64,000 bases of DNA from Marisa cornuarietis. Taxonomy: Eukaryota; Mollusca; Gastropoda; Architaenioglossa; Ampullariidae. The stretch spans positions 1,131,501 to 1,195,500 of the forward strand of contig SMMW01000024.1 in the NCBI GenBank assembly GCA_004794655.1, in the 5' to 3' direction. The notes below the pieces were generated by a model, which saw only the letters and a list, made by a program, of their open reading frames with translations, had not been told where the DNA came from and ran no database searches. The position numbers and the translations under genes are program-made. Below, one piece after another: positions 1-10,654 of this stretch (positions are counted from its first letter, which is position 1; the number at the start of each line of letters is the position of its first letter).

Positions 1-262
1 TGTGGCGAATGCACGAAACTGCAGAGCAATGTTTTACAAACCCTATCTCCTCCCCATTTGTTGTAATTCATTACCCGCCCGCCCCCCCCCCCTTTTTCTT
101 TTTTTTTTCCTTCTCCTCCACCCAACGGTGGGTTGACAGTCGAGACATTGCCACACTCGTGTTTGTTCTTTGATAAAATAATGAATAAGCTCCATCGAGC
201 ACACGTACCCCGAATGACGTAGTTATCTGACCCACCCGCCAAACACCCCTCCCACTGTCCAG
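1..262. other. Upstream flank of first LRR gene
   Basis: No coding region is visible. It contains a C-run followed by a T-rich tract (about 80-110). From about 135 there is a block that recurs upstream of the second LRR gene at about 6913 (GACAGTC-AGACATT followed by a similar ACACT-TGTG stretch). The flank is therefore part of the duplicated unit and probably proximal promoter. Confidence 0.5.
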
Positions 263-268
263 TATAAA
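263..268 (+). promoter_or_regulatory. TATA box of first LRR-mucin gene
   Basis: TATAAA lies in the context AGTATAAAGCCTC, about 424 bases before the ATG at 692. The paralog has GTGTATAAAGTCG at 7054, at a similar distance (395 bases) from its ATG. Conservation of the box and the flanking blocks in both copies supports a real core promoter. The transcription start would be expected near 290-300. This is inferred from the sequence only. Confidence 0.55.
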
Positions 269-691
269 GCCTCAGACTTTTCCAGACTCCCCACTTCCGA
301 AAACTTTCGCTGACAACAACCACAGTAAAAAAAAAAAAAAAAAACGCTGCGGAACAAACGGCATAATTTAACTGACGTTGTTGGTGGACAGCGGACGTGT
401 GTTCAAGACCTTATGGTGAAAGTCTTGAAAAGAAAGATTCACAAATTTTATTTTTACAAAAAAAGCAAGAAACTGTACTGAACATATCTGAGACTATTTC
501 ACTTTACTGGATTTTAAGAAAAAAAAGCTCCTCCCACAAAGAGATTCGACGACTGTTGTGCAAACTTCCAACCTTCTGCAAAACGAGAAACAGACCAGCT
601 TTAAGTTATCTGTGGCTACAATCTGTAGATGTAAACAGATTTTTTTTTTAATCACCCGAAGTACGTCTGACATCGAAGGATATCACAAAGC

Positions 692-3472
692 ATGGGATGT
701 CTTAAGGTCTTTCTCTTCACTTTGCACCATCTAGTTCTGATAATTATGTTACACGTCAGTAACTATGTCACATGTCAGCAGACTCCCTGCACACAAGGAT
801 GCACCTGCCCCAAACCATATGAAAACAACTGTATCAACACAGCCGTTTGTCCGAAAGACGTAGACGTCAGCGCCACTCTCCTTCGACTGACGGGCAGTTC
901 GTGCGGCAACACCATCGACAGAACAGACTTACACAAACTGACCAGTCTGGTAACCCTGGAGATCAGAAATAGTCCGTACCAGGTGCTGAGTGACGAAGCT
1001 TTCGCTGACCTGCCGCTAAGCTCGCTAACGATCCAGGGAACTGCCATCACCACACTGCAGGCCGGAAGCTTGTCTAACCTCAACCAAGTGACTAAACTAG
1101 ACCTCTCTAACAACCTCATCGGCGTCATTGACGACTACATCTTTCGGGATATGGCGGCGCTCACTAACCTCCTGCTGGCCGGAAATCGCATTACCTCCCT
1201 GTCGGACAACGTATTCCATGGACTGTCTAAACTGACAATCTTAGACCTCACCAACAACAGCATCAGTCACCTTCCACCAGACTGTTTCAAACCACTCGTG
1301 AAGTTAATGTCAGTAAAGCTCAGCTACAACAACATTCAGCAGCTTCCAGATGGATTTCTGACAGGTGTCCCAATGAAAACCCTCAGCATAGATCATAACC
1401 GCCTCAGCAACATCGGCCCTGACGCCTTTACCAACTCCCACCTCGTAGCCTTTAACTTGGACTACAACCAACTAACAGATTTTCCCACTGAGGCTCTACG
1501 TAAGATTACCGTTAACATTGGCGCCCTCTCACTTGCACATAACACCATCACCAAACTGACCACAGGAGACGTGGCCAACTTCAACATAAAGATTCTCGAC
1601 TTGACTTCTAACCTCCTTAAGGTGGTGGAGGACGGGGCTTTCACCGGAAGCACCATCAGCAATCTATTCATGAACGACACGCTGCTGACTACGCTGCCCG
1701 ACTCCATGAGCGCTGTGCTGACGTCATCCTCCACGCTCAGTCTGCGGGGCGTGACGGGTTGGGCCTGCGACTGTGACGCCATCTGGTTGGCCCGCTTCTT
1801 CGTCTCCAGCACCAAAAGCACCGGCCCCGAGTGCGACACCGGAAAAGACATGGCCGCTTCACTCGCTGACCTGGAGCTCATGTGTACCACCACCACTTCT
1901 ACCACCACGCCGTCAACTACAACCACGACAGAAACATCAAGTACAGCTGCCACATCCCCAAGTACTACTACTACTATTACTCTGCCGACAACGTCAACCA
2001 CCTCTAAAACATCTTCAACAGAATCAAGTACAAAAGGAACGTCTACAGCTTTTAGTACCACTATTACTTATCCAGCAACGTCCGCTACACCTTTAACAAC
2101 TACTCCAACGCCAGCAGTTAAACAAGCAACGTTTACAACGACTACTGTTAGTTCTAGTGCCCTGCCGACCTCATCAACCACACTTTCAACAACGACAATC
2201 ACGACAGCACCATCAACACCAACGTCTCCAAGTCCGACTTCAAAGCTGTCAACAATGTTCACAACCACCACGACCAGCGCAACAGAAACAACTCAAACAA
2301 CGACTTACACCAGTTCCACAGCAAGCACATCAGCTGCTACATCAACCATCGTCAACCTTTCTATGCCTCGTGTAACGGCTACCCCACTCCCAACGACTGC
2401 GACCACTTTTGCGGTTACCACAGCTACCACGACAACCCCCACTACGTCTTCTTTAACATCCACGACAACTGCTTCACCGACTGCAGCATCCGGATCGGTT
2501 ACGCATAAGCAGTCTATGGACACCACAAATTCGTCACCAATCACCACCAGTTCAACACCAACAACATCGACGACGCTGACCTCACCTGGTTATGTGACTG
2601 CTGGGGCCCAAACACAGCCGTTGTTATCAGCAGCCACCACGACAGCTGCAGAATCGACCACCGCTTACGTGATCTCCACGTCACAGGCGGCGACAACAGC
2701 GGCCGCAGGAAGACAATCCACACAGACGACTGGCTCGACGTCAACACTAACAACTGTCATCCTGACAACTCGCACAAGCCCTCCTGTAACGACAGCTACA
2801 TCCACACCAACAACAACGTCACAAACAACTTCAGCAACATCAAGCACGTCTACAACACCGCTCACGGCGAGGCCGACCACAAAATACCAAGGAACATCAG
2901 CCATTCAGAACAATGTGGCACCCACCACACAGCCTCCACCTCCAGTCCAAACCGCTCAGCCACCCGTTACACAGCCACCAACCCCTGCCCAAACTGCCCA
3001 GCCACCCGTTACTCAAGCACCAAGTGCCTCTAACAATCAGCAGCCTACCCCTTCCTCCGGCTCCTCCAACAGCAACCGCGACGAGCCGAACAAAGACAAC
3101 AGCGGCGGCACTAACAGCGCACAGGTCAACGCCAACGACGGCCTCAACCTGGGCTACATCACCGGGATGGTCATGGGCCTTGCCGCCCTCATCTCCGCCG
3201 TGGTGCTGGCCATCTGCGTCATCCAAAGCCACAAAGCCAACGTCGTGCATCCTAGCAATGCCGCGCCTGCACAGAAGGAAGAACCTTCCCAGCCAAAGAA
3301 AAACGTCCGGAGACGAAGCAGCGCCCGCAACCACGAATCGGACGAGAACAAAGCCGACAGCTCCGACTACGGACAGCATGCCGACTCCAACAACATCCAG
3401 CGCTGGACACCGAAGGGAAGCAGGGTAAGGCCTCCCTACCCGCGCCCGACGTGGCTGGACAACCCAGTGTGA
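692..3472 (+). CDS. Mucin-stalked leucine-rich-repeat type I membrane receptor (LRR paralog A)
   Basis: A single uninterrupted 926-codon frame. Residues 1-28 form a hydrophobic signal peptide. An LRRNT-like cysteine cluster follows (C33, C37, C39, C47, C53), then roughly ten LRRs (about 80-345) with LxxLxLxxN cores such as LDLSNNLIGVI and LDLTNNSISHL. An LRRCT cap has cysteines C359, C361, C381 and C398. Residues 399 to about 745 are a Thr/Ser-rich stalk expected to be heavily O-glycosylated, followed by proline-rich repeats (PPVTQPP, PPVTQAP, about 746-775). A transmembrane helix (about 823-845) leads to an 81-residue tail with KKNVRRRSS. N-glycosylation sequons include N188 and N328. The start is supported by alignment of the ATG and preceding GATATCACAA with the paralog at 7449. 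The architecture indicates cell-surface recognition or adhesion. The ligand is unknown, and no TIR or other signalling domain is visible in the tail. The domain order resembles agnathan VLRs, which is an analogy and not a claim of orthology. Confidence 0.9.
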   Translation: MGCLKVFLFTLHHLVLIIMLHVSNYVTCQQTPCTQGCTCPKPYENNCINTAVCPKDVDVSATLLRLTGSSCGNTIDRTDLHKLTSLVTLEIRNSPYQVLSDEAFADLPLSSLTIQGTAITTLQAGSLSNLNQVTKLDLSNNLIGVIDDYIFRDMAALTNLLLAGNRITSLSDNVFHGLSKLTILDLTNNSISHLPPDCFKPLVKLMSVKLSYNNIQQLPDGFLTGVPMKTLSIDHNRLSNIGPDAFTNSHLVAFNLDYNQLTDFPTEALRKITVNIGALSLAHNTITKLTTGDVANFNIKILDLTSNLLKVVEDGAFTGSTISNLFMNDTLLTTLPDSMSAVLTSSSTLSLRGVTGWACDCDAIWLARFFVSSTKSTGPECDTGKDMAASLADLELMCTTTTSTTTPSTTTTTETSSTAATSPSTTTTITLPTTSTTSKTSSTESSTKGTSTAFSTTITYPATSATPLTTTPTPAVKQATFTTTTVSSSALPTSSTTLSTTTITTAPSTPTSPSPTSKLSTMFTTTTTSATETTQTTTYTSSTASTSAATSTIVNLSMPRVTATPLPTTATTFAVTTATTTTPTTSSLTSTTTASPTAASGSVTHKQSMDTTNSSPITTSSTPTTSTTLTSPGYVTAGAQTQPLLSAATTTAAESTTAYVISTSQAATTAAAGRQSTQTTGSTSTLTTVILTTRTSPPVTTATSTPTTTSQTTSATSSTSTTPLTARPTTKYQGTSAIQNNVAPTTQPPPPVQTAQPPVTQPPTPAQTAQPPVTQAPSASNNQQPTPSSGSSNSNRDEPNKDNSGGTNSAQVNANDGLNLGYITGMVMGLAALISAVVLAICVIQSHKANVVHPSNAAPAQKEEPSQPKKNVRRRSSARNHESDENKADSSDYGQHADSNNIQRWTPKGSRVRPPYPRPTWLDNPV

Positions 3473-4530
3473 GGTCAGGCAAGGCGGGTAGGACAGACCT
3501 GGTCACTGCTGTTCTCTCACAGTAAGCTTTTCTAATCACCATCAACTCGCTTTGTGATCAAAAGGCATGACAGTAGAGCTAATGTCAACTAACTGAACAA
3601 TACGCAGATTCATTACTTGATTTATTGTTTTGTCAATAACTTTACTAGTAGCTCTTCAAAACGTTTTCTCTGACATGTGAAATAACTATGGTAGGAGAAG
3701 AAAAGGCCTAGAAATCTTCACGTGGATACTTAATTTTCATCGCCATTGCCTCTGCAACTGCTGGGTCCTACCACCACTGGAGACTGCCGCGAGCGACGGA
3801 GCGATGGGTGATAAACTGCAGGCTGTGATTAATTTCAACTGTGATAAATGCTCAGTATTTTAAAAGCTGCTAGCCACCCAAAGAATGCGCTTCCATTTCA
3901 CGAACCTCAAGCCCCTACCTTTCAGACAAAAGACGATAAAACGGTCAGGAGGCTATGGAAGTTCCGATCTGTCAGTGCTGTAGACAGGCAACGTCCGTTA
4001 AAAGCTGCGGTCTTCCCCAAGTTGTCCCCGGTGCCCGTTGGACTGCCGACTAATGTATTTGATGTTGAGGTCAACAAACGATCGGACCAATGGCCAGAGC
4101 CACTGGCACTCGCCGCACGTCCGACTATGTAACAGTTGTGTCGAGCGGCCTCACTTAGCTTTTGCTAAAAGACTGTCATTCTACAACGAAAATTTGCTGT
4201 GGGCTCTCTCTTTTCTATTTTTTTTAAATTATTATTTACTTTTACAACCACAGTTTCGAACAACTGATGTCTTGATACGGTGTCATGTTACTTATCCCTT
4301 TCAGTCGCATTTTATAAAGAAGATTATTTTCTCTACAATTCTTCACGTGCTTTCGGAAAATTAGCCATCACTGCATATGTACATAAAATATATATATATA
4401 TATATGTGTTGGGATCCATGCTCTCTTGTTGATAATTGTATGTTGTTTATTAAAACATCTATGGGCAATTAATTTGAGTAACTATGGCTGTTGTGGTAAT
4501 TATTGTTTTCTCCAATTCTGTACGGACACG

Positions 4531-4536
4531 AATAAA
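4531..4536 (+). promoter_or_regulatory. Possible poly(A) signal of LRR paralog A
   Basis: AATAAA lies about 1.06 kb after the stop at 3472 and is followed within about 30 bases by GT-rich sequence (CTGTCTGTGG). No stronger signal was seen nearer the stop. The assignment is tentative because such hexamers are common in AT-rich DNA. Confidence 0.3.
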
Positions 4537-5061
4537 AAGCTAATTTTTGACAAGCCTGTCTGTGGAATACTTCCACTGATGATCACAGTTTATAAATGTC
4601 AATTGTTAACTATAGACAGTCATAATCTGCAGACGCCAATGGTCGAATGTTCTCAATCAGTGTCAATGAATGCCTTTTATGTTATTACAATTTGTTGTTG
4701 TTTTGCTGGTCCTTGAAACTACAGAAATTCGCGCTAAATATTTTCAGCTTGCTGTCTACTTGTCTCCTGGCGAAGTCTTCAAACTTGAGATGTTCGCTCA
4801 CCTTGTCATGTTTATAGACATTCCTGTTAAACATTTATTCAGTCATGCTCCACAGATATAAGTGTTCAGTAAACGTCTTTAGAAATATCTGGTCGCTGAC
4901 TGTAGACTAGATTATTTTCTTTCACTGTCCAAGAGATATTCGTACTAAATATTTTCGGTCACATATGTCTCATCCCGTGAAGGGTTAGTCAGAGATCCAG
5001 TTACTCTTTATGCTAATCTCCAGAATCGCAATTCATTTTTTAACTCCTCACCTTCAGAAGC

Positions 5062-5199
5062 GTCTCTGTGATCGTTGCTAACAACTTGCTAGCTGCTCAA
5101 GACTAGTGTATCTGTGATCGTTGCTAACGAACAACTAGCTGCTCATGACTAGTGTCTCTGTGATCGTTGCTAACAAACTGCTAGCTGCTCGTGACTAGC
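5062..5199. repeat. 46-bp tandem repeat, 3 units
   Basis: There are three adjacent units, 5062-5107, 5108-5153 and 5154-5199. Each begins GT(C/A)TCTGTGATCGTTGC and ends GACTAGT or GACTAGC, with the palindromic core CTAGCTGCTC. Units differ by only a few bases, so the duplication is relatively young. The array lies in the spacer between the LRR genes. Confidence 0.9.
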
Positions 5200-6216
5200 G
5201 TCTAGTCTATTAACGTGCTCGGCTACAGTCACAACTTTTCGCCAGCTTCGCATCCAAAACGCTATACATCGCTTTCCACGTAAATCATAAGCTCATTTCA
5301 TTAATGCTCAAATATATCTGTCAATGAGAGCACATGCTTGTCTGTGTTAAACTTTGTCAGCGCCAAAAGTCAAAGGTTCAGACGAAAGAACTCCGTAACG
5401 AACACAAGGTTTCCAGCCAACGTCTGGCGTCGCCACCACCGTCCCTCCTCCCTACCCCGTCACTCGTCATCTGGTGTCTGCTGCCCTTCTTGCCATAGCT
5501 GTTCACCAGTATTACTTAGTATACATTTTTGTTGTTTTAGATGTTGTTGCTTGTTTCTCTGTATTATATAAGGTATCTTATAATGCTACAGGCTATGCTC
5601 AAACGCGATTATTTCTACTTCAGCCTTTTATTTATTGCTGTCAATGTTTGAATGTGTTAACTTATTGTTAATTTTTTTCTTATGTGCACTGGTCTTTATT
5701 CATGGACAACTTTTTTTCTATTACTGCTGTTTTGAGTACGATGATTGATTTGTTGCTATGTTAACATGCTTATGCTGTCGTTAAAGAAAAACTTGGCTTT
5801 CCTTTCATTGTGCTTGATGCCACGTTCTCATGTTCCATTTTACAAAAACAGTGGAAAAAAATAAATGTCACAAAGTTAAACAGTTTTGAAGTCCGTGTCG
5901 AATTACGGTTGATCCTCGTTGTCTGGTTGTGATGAAAAAGTAGTAAGGGAGAGGGAAAGAGAGAGAGAAAGGGAGAACCATACGATGTAAACTTTAACCT
6001 CCAGTAATCATCGTAAGTTTGTGGCATCGTGAATGACGTCACTGTCGGCTCACGAAGACGTTAAACAAAAACCTGTCAACACTGGCCAAGCAAATGAAAC
6101 TGTTGTTCTCGTTGACTGACCACAGAGTTAAGACTCGTACGCCCTCCGAGATACAATGAAACATGAAAGGTCGTGACCTCACTGTTTACTGTTAACGTGA
6201 GGCTACTTAGTGACTG

Positions 6217-6242
6217 ACACACACACACACACACACACGCAC

Positions 6243-6282
<40 letters not shown>
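6217..6282. repeat. (CA)n microsatellite
   Basis: Almost pure CA dinucleotide repeats over about 66 bases, interrupted once by GCACCCC. The minus-strand Val-Cys reading frame through it is an artefact of the repeat. Confidence 0.95.
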
Positions 6283-6283
<1 letters not shown>

Positions 6284-6912
6284 CGCTTACAAACATTCGT
6301 ACACGCTTTAATATTATGTATTTTTACATATCATACTCACTCGCACAGAAGAAAAACTTAAGATATAGGCGAGTCGACCTGCTTGCTGCTTCACTTGTTC
6401 AAGAATTTGTTTAAATCAGTCATAATGCACGTACTACACAAACGAACAGTGTTGGTGAAGCAATTACCCTCTCTGCACACTAGACAGGCCAGGTTTCGGT
6501 TCTTGCATCCACTGGCTGCGCATCGCCTCTGGAAGACGAGTACCCTACTGGCTCTCGCGCAAATCCTCTTACAAAACAACACTAATCGACACCAAATTCG
6601 CTCAATGGTTAAAGTGAGAGACTGGCACCTGACAACTCCGTGGTCCAGGTACTTGTCTTGACCTGTACGTGCCATCTACAGAGAACCGCTACAACAGACG
6701 AGAGCTGTACAGGGGCAGCCAATCGTTTGATATTGATAAAAACTACTTATCCTGGTACGTGCGCCACTGTGAACTGTCCACTTGAGGAATCGATGAGAAT
6801 AGAGGTTCGCACAAGTGTAAGGCAAGATTTCACAAGCCCTGTCGACTCATTTCTTCCTATACTTTAATTTCTCCCCCACCTCGTCGATCCCCATCCCTCT
6901 CTTTTTCCCTTC

Positions 6913-7060
6913 GACAGTCCAGACATTCCAACACTAATGTGAAATTTTTGATAACTGTGAATAACGCCATTTAGACACTTCACCTGAATGACATGTGTCA
7001 CCAAACCCACTCAATTAACACACACCTGCAGCCATCCAATCAGCCCACAGGTGTATAAAG
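6913..7060 (+). promoter_or_regulatory. Promoter of second LRR gene (CCAAT and TATA boxes)
   Basis: TATAAA is at 7054-7059 in the context AGGTGTATAAAGTCG. A CCAAT box is at 7036-7040, in an ATCCAATCAG context. A block at 6913 (GACAGTC-AGACATT) matches one at 135 upstream of the first LRR gene, at 141 versus 128 bases before the TATA box. Shared order and spacing show that the promoter was duplicated with the gene. The CCAAT box has no clear counterpart in the first copy, so expression may differ. Confidence 0.55.
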
Positions 7061-7448
7061 TCGCAACCTCGCAAGACTTGCCACTAACCAAACTCTTCTC
7101 TCAAAAGAATAAGACTGTGAGAGAAATCAAAGCCAACGAACAACCGAATTCCCAGCGCATGTAGACAGTGAAAGCGCCTTCAAGACTTTTCCATGTGTTG
7201 ATAATTTCACGAATTCTCCGAAGTTTGCCGCAAGAGTCAAGACTGTGTGTAACGTGTTAAACAGGAAGCCCCAAAATTCTAACAGAACAAACAAGACTTT
7301 TAGAAACAAAAAAAAATCTGTGGCAATCTGCCTTCAAATCTTCTGACAACTCCCAGAAAAGAGTAGTGTGTACAAAAAGTGAAGCAAACGATTTTTAGAA
7401 AATCTGTGCTCCAAAGCAAAATTCTGGCACTTGATGATATCACAAGAC

Positions 7449-9047
7449 ATGGAGCATCTTACGGTTTTCTACTTCAACTGGCGCCATCTAATTATGTTAA
7501 CGTTTTATGTCAGCAGCTACGTCACATCTCAAGAGACTTCCTGCACACAAGGATGCATATGCCCCAGACCATATGAAAACAACTGTATCAACACACCAGT
7601 TTGTCCAAACGATGTAGACGCCGCTGCCTATGTGCTTCGTCTGATGAACAGTTCGTGCGGCAACACACTCGACAGAACAGACTTACAGAAACTGACCAGT
7701 CTGGTAACCCTGGAGATCAAAAACAGTCCTTACCAGACGCTGGGTAACAGAGCTTTCGCTGACCTGCCGCTCACCTCGCTAACGATCCAGGGAACTGCCA
7801 TCACCACACTGCAGGCCGGAAGCTTGTCTAACCTCAGCCACGTGACTAAACTAGACCTCTCTAACAACCTCATCGGTGTCATCGACGACTACGTCTTTCA
7901 AGATATGCCAGCGCTCACTAACCTCCTACTGAACGAAAATCGCATTACCTCCCTGTCGGACAACGTATTCCATGGACTGTCTAAACTGACAATCTTAGAC
8001 CTCACCAACAACAGCATCAGTCATCTTTCACCAGACTGTTTCAAACCACTCGTGAAGTTGATGTCAGTAAAGCTTAGCTACAACAACATTCAGCAGCTTC
8101 CAGACGGATTTCTGACAGGTGTCCCAATGAAAATCCTCATCATAGATCATAACCGCCTCAGCAACATCGGCCTTGACGCCTTTACCAACTCCCACCTCGT
8201 AGCCTTTAACTTGGACTACAACCAACTAACAGATTTTCCCACTGAGGCTCTACGTAAGATTACCGTTAACATTGGCGTCCTCTCACTTGCACATAACACC
8301 ATCACCAAACTGACCACAGGAGACGTGGCCAACTTCAACATAAGAACTCTCGACTTGACCTCTAACCCCCTTAAGGTGGTGGAGGACGGGGCTTTCACCG
8401 GAAGCACCATCAGCAATCTATTCATGAACGACACGCTGCTGACTACGCTGCCCGACTCCATGAGCGCTGTGCTGACGTCATCCTCCATGCTCAGTCTGCG
8501 GGGCGTGACGGGTTGGGCCTGCGACTGTGACGCCCTCTGGTTGGCCCGCTTCTTCGCCTCCAGCACCAAAAGCACCGGCCCCGTGTGCGACACCGGAAAA
8601 GACATGGCCGCTTCACTCGCTGACCTGGAGGTCATGTGCACCACCACCACGATCACCGCCACTAACACAGCATCAGATGCAACAATAGCTGTGCCTATAG
8701 TCTCAATTACTGCGACTACTACTCAGTGGAGAATTTCCACTTCAATCGCAACGCCTTCAACTACAAGTACCAGTCATCCTAGAGCAGCGACTACCTTTAC
8801 CACAGCGACCACCGGCCACACAGAACCAACTCACATAACTTCTCCTGCACCCAGCACTGTCACAACTCTGCTCTCGACAACGACTTCCGCGCCTTCACCG
8901 ACAGCTTCCATGACACCCTCGGCATCAACAGCACTTTTAGCTACTACGGGTACTGCAATCGCAATATCCTCCGCGTCTGTTAGACGTGATTTCTATTTTC
9001 TGTTAAAATACATAAAAAGCGAGCAATATGAGATCGTTGTCAACTGA
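7449..9047 (+). CDS. Leucine-rich-repeat protein with short Thr-rich tail, no membrane anchor (LRR paralog B)
   Basis: An open frame begins at 7431. The ATG at 7449 is preferred because it aligns with the paralog start, including the preceding GATATCACAAGAC, which gives 532 residues. A hydrophobic signal peptide, an LRRNT cysteine cluster (CTQGCICP, NNCINTPVC), about ten LRRs and an LRRCT cap (WACDCDALWLARF) match paralog A closely. After the last LRRCT cysteine (VMCTTTT) the sequence is unrelated in detail: a stalk of about 110 residues rich in Thr, Ser and Ala, then a charged end (RRDFYFLLKYIKSEQYE). There is no transmembrane segment or obvious GPI signal. As it stands the product would be secreted. 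Alternatively, an unrecognised intron could join the stalk to a downstream membrane exon, though I saw none before 11.3 kb. A secreted decoy or effector form of paralog A is an inference. Confidence 0.82.
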   Translation: MEHLTVFYFNWRHLIMLTFYVSSYVTSQETSCTQGCICPRPYENNCINTPVCPNDVDAAAYVLRLMNSSCGNTLDRTDLQKLTSLVTLEIKNSPYQTLGNRAFADLPLTSLTIQGTAITTLQAGSLSNLSHVTKLDLSNNLIGVIDDYVFQDMPALTNLLLNENRITSLSDNVFHGLSKLTILDLTNNSISHLSPDCFKPLVKLMSVKLSYNNIQQLPDGFLTGVPMKILIIDHNRLSNIGLDAFTNSHLVAFNLDYNQLTDFPTEALRKITVNIGVLSLAHNTITKLTTGDVANFNIRTLDLTSNPLKVVEDGAFTGSTISNLFMNDTLLTTLPDSMSAVLTSSSMLSLRGVTGWACDCDALWLARFFASSTKSTGPVCDTGKDMAASLADLEVMCTTTTITATNTASDATIAVPIVSITATTTQWRISTSIATPSTTSTSHPRAATTFTTATTGHTEPTHITSPAPSTVTTLLSTTTSAPSPTASMTPSASTALLATTGTAIAISSASVRRDFYFLLKYIKSEQYEIVVN

Positions 9048-9591
9048 CCCATTGCTAAGTACAGTCCCGACTTAACTGTTATCTCCCAACCATTCAACAC
9101 AAAGGCTGGGCAAGAGGCGAAGGGTATGTTTTCTGTGGGGTAACTTTAAGAAAAATCCATCCAGCACATTGTGCGGCGAGAGGCAAGCTGCGCGAGATAA
9201 CAATACTGTACTTCCGTTCATTGCGATTTGAATGTAGTAAACCTCAACTTCTGGCTTGTTGACTGATTAATTTCTAAAAAAAATCGGTTGGACTCTAACG
9301 CTTCGGGTATTTTTTTTTCTTTGCTGTCTCTGACTTTTATAAACGCCGTGTAATTTACAATTATTCTATTGCAAGTATTTTTGTTTACAACTCCAGAGTA
9401 TGCTTTGCTTTCATTTTCTTACTTGCTTCTGTTTGATCAGCACGCTCTGTTATAAAGTTCTCTTCGTGTACAGTATATGACTTTTTGCTGTTACGTATGT
9501 CTGCCTCCGTGGTCTTGTTTTTTTCCCGTGGTTTTCATGTATTTCTTGCTGGTCATGAGGCTGTCGAGTCTTGGATTTTAACAGAGGAGAA

Positions 9592-9597
9592 AATAAA
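9592..9597 (+). promoter_or_regulatory. Possible poly(A) signal of LRR paralog B
   Basis: AATAAA lies within AAATAAATAAATAC, about 545 bases after the stop, and is followed by a T/G-rich stretch (CTGTTGGGGATTTGTTG). It is the best candidate in the region, but only weakly supported. Confidence 0.3.
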
Positions 9598-9756
9598 TAA
9601 ATACTACACAATCTGTTGGGGATTTGTTGTCTCTGCCTGCTTAGGAAGGGATGTCGAGGATATCATCGCGACATACCAGAGACATAGTCTGATTTGTGGC
9701 AGACCGTCATCTTGCATTTTTTTTAGCTGTCATGCCCCCTTGTCCGTAGACTTTTG

Positions 9757-9950
9757 GGTCGCAACTTGTGACCAGAGACACATTCAGACTCGTCACCAAT
9801 CTTCGGGTCGCAGCTCGACCAGTGACTCACAAACTTTCAGCGCGCAACTTGTGACAAGCTACTCACAACCTTTCAGTTCGAAACGAGCGACACACCCTGA
9901 CTCGTCACAGACGTTCAGGTCGCAACCTACGACCAGTGACACACCCTACC
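9757..9950. repeat. Degenerate GTCGCAAC/GTGACCAG minisatellite
   Basis: Several imperfect, spaced copies of a motif like TTCAGGTCGCAACTTGTGAC followed by CAGTGACACAC occur here, with unit spacing of about 33-49 bases. The repeat explains the Ser/Thr/Gln-rich reading frame through it (TSDSQTF, SYSQPF, SSQTF). Confidence 0.6.
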
Positions 9951-10654
9951 AGGCCGCCTGGCAGGTGACAAGGACACACGCGCATGTGAGGAAGTCGCGA
10001 GGAGGTACATCAATCACGCAGTGCACCTCACTCCACGACGCACTAACCCTTTACTTATGATGTCAACAGGCCTGGCTTTTCCCAGACCTACGAGTAATTG
10101 ATTTCCGATTTTCCTCTTTCCGTCGGCGAAGATAGACTCGCCAGAGATAATAGCTGCTACACTCCCTCCAGAAGTTTATGCCGTCTTGATGGGCGAGTTA
10201 TTCACCCTGACGGATTAGGTCCCTTACCTTTGAACGCCAGCCTATCCTCGCGTTTTCAACATGTCAATAAGATAACAAATTGATATCAATACGCGAGATA
10301 CCCACAAACGCAAAAACACTGGACACGATACCAAGTTCGGCGAACACGAGCAATCAAGTTAAGACAACAATCAATGACACTGTAAATGGCGGAATGTTGG
10401 TGAGCAAGTAATGCTAAGAGGTTTAAGGGTCCGCTGAACCAGACACGACTGTGTATTATATCAGCTAGCGGACAGGTGTGTCTCACTGGCTTCCAGAACT
10501 CCACAGTCTATGACTATTCTAGCATACTGCTGATTGTCTCCAGTAGTTCAGTCCGGAAATTCTTGAACAGAATCTGGATATTTCTCAGTGATTGTGAAAC
10601 TAATCTGATGATCTTACTACAAGAATTCTGCTATTTTTCAGTGATTTTAAAACT

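Larger units (their letters stand above)
3473..6912. other. Intergenic spacer between LRR paralogs
   Basis: No convincing ORF is present. It holds the probable 3' UTR of the first gene, a possible poly(A) signal at 4531, an (AT)n tract near 4390, a 46-bp triple repeat (5062-5199), a pyrimidine-rich patch near 5440-5520 and a long CA microsatellite (6217-6282). From about 6913 it resembles the promoter region of the first LRR gene. Confidence 0.6.

Noticed and set aside
1462..3379. Long minus-strand Val-rich ORFs opposite the LRR stalk
   Set aside because: They are the antisense of Thr codons (ACN read as NGT) in the mucin-like region and have no domain of their own.
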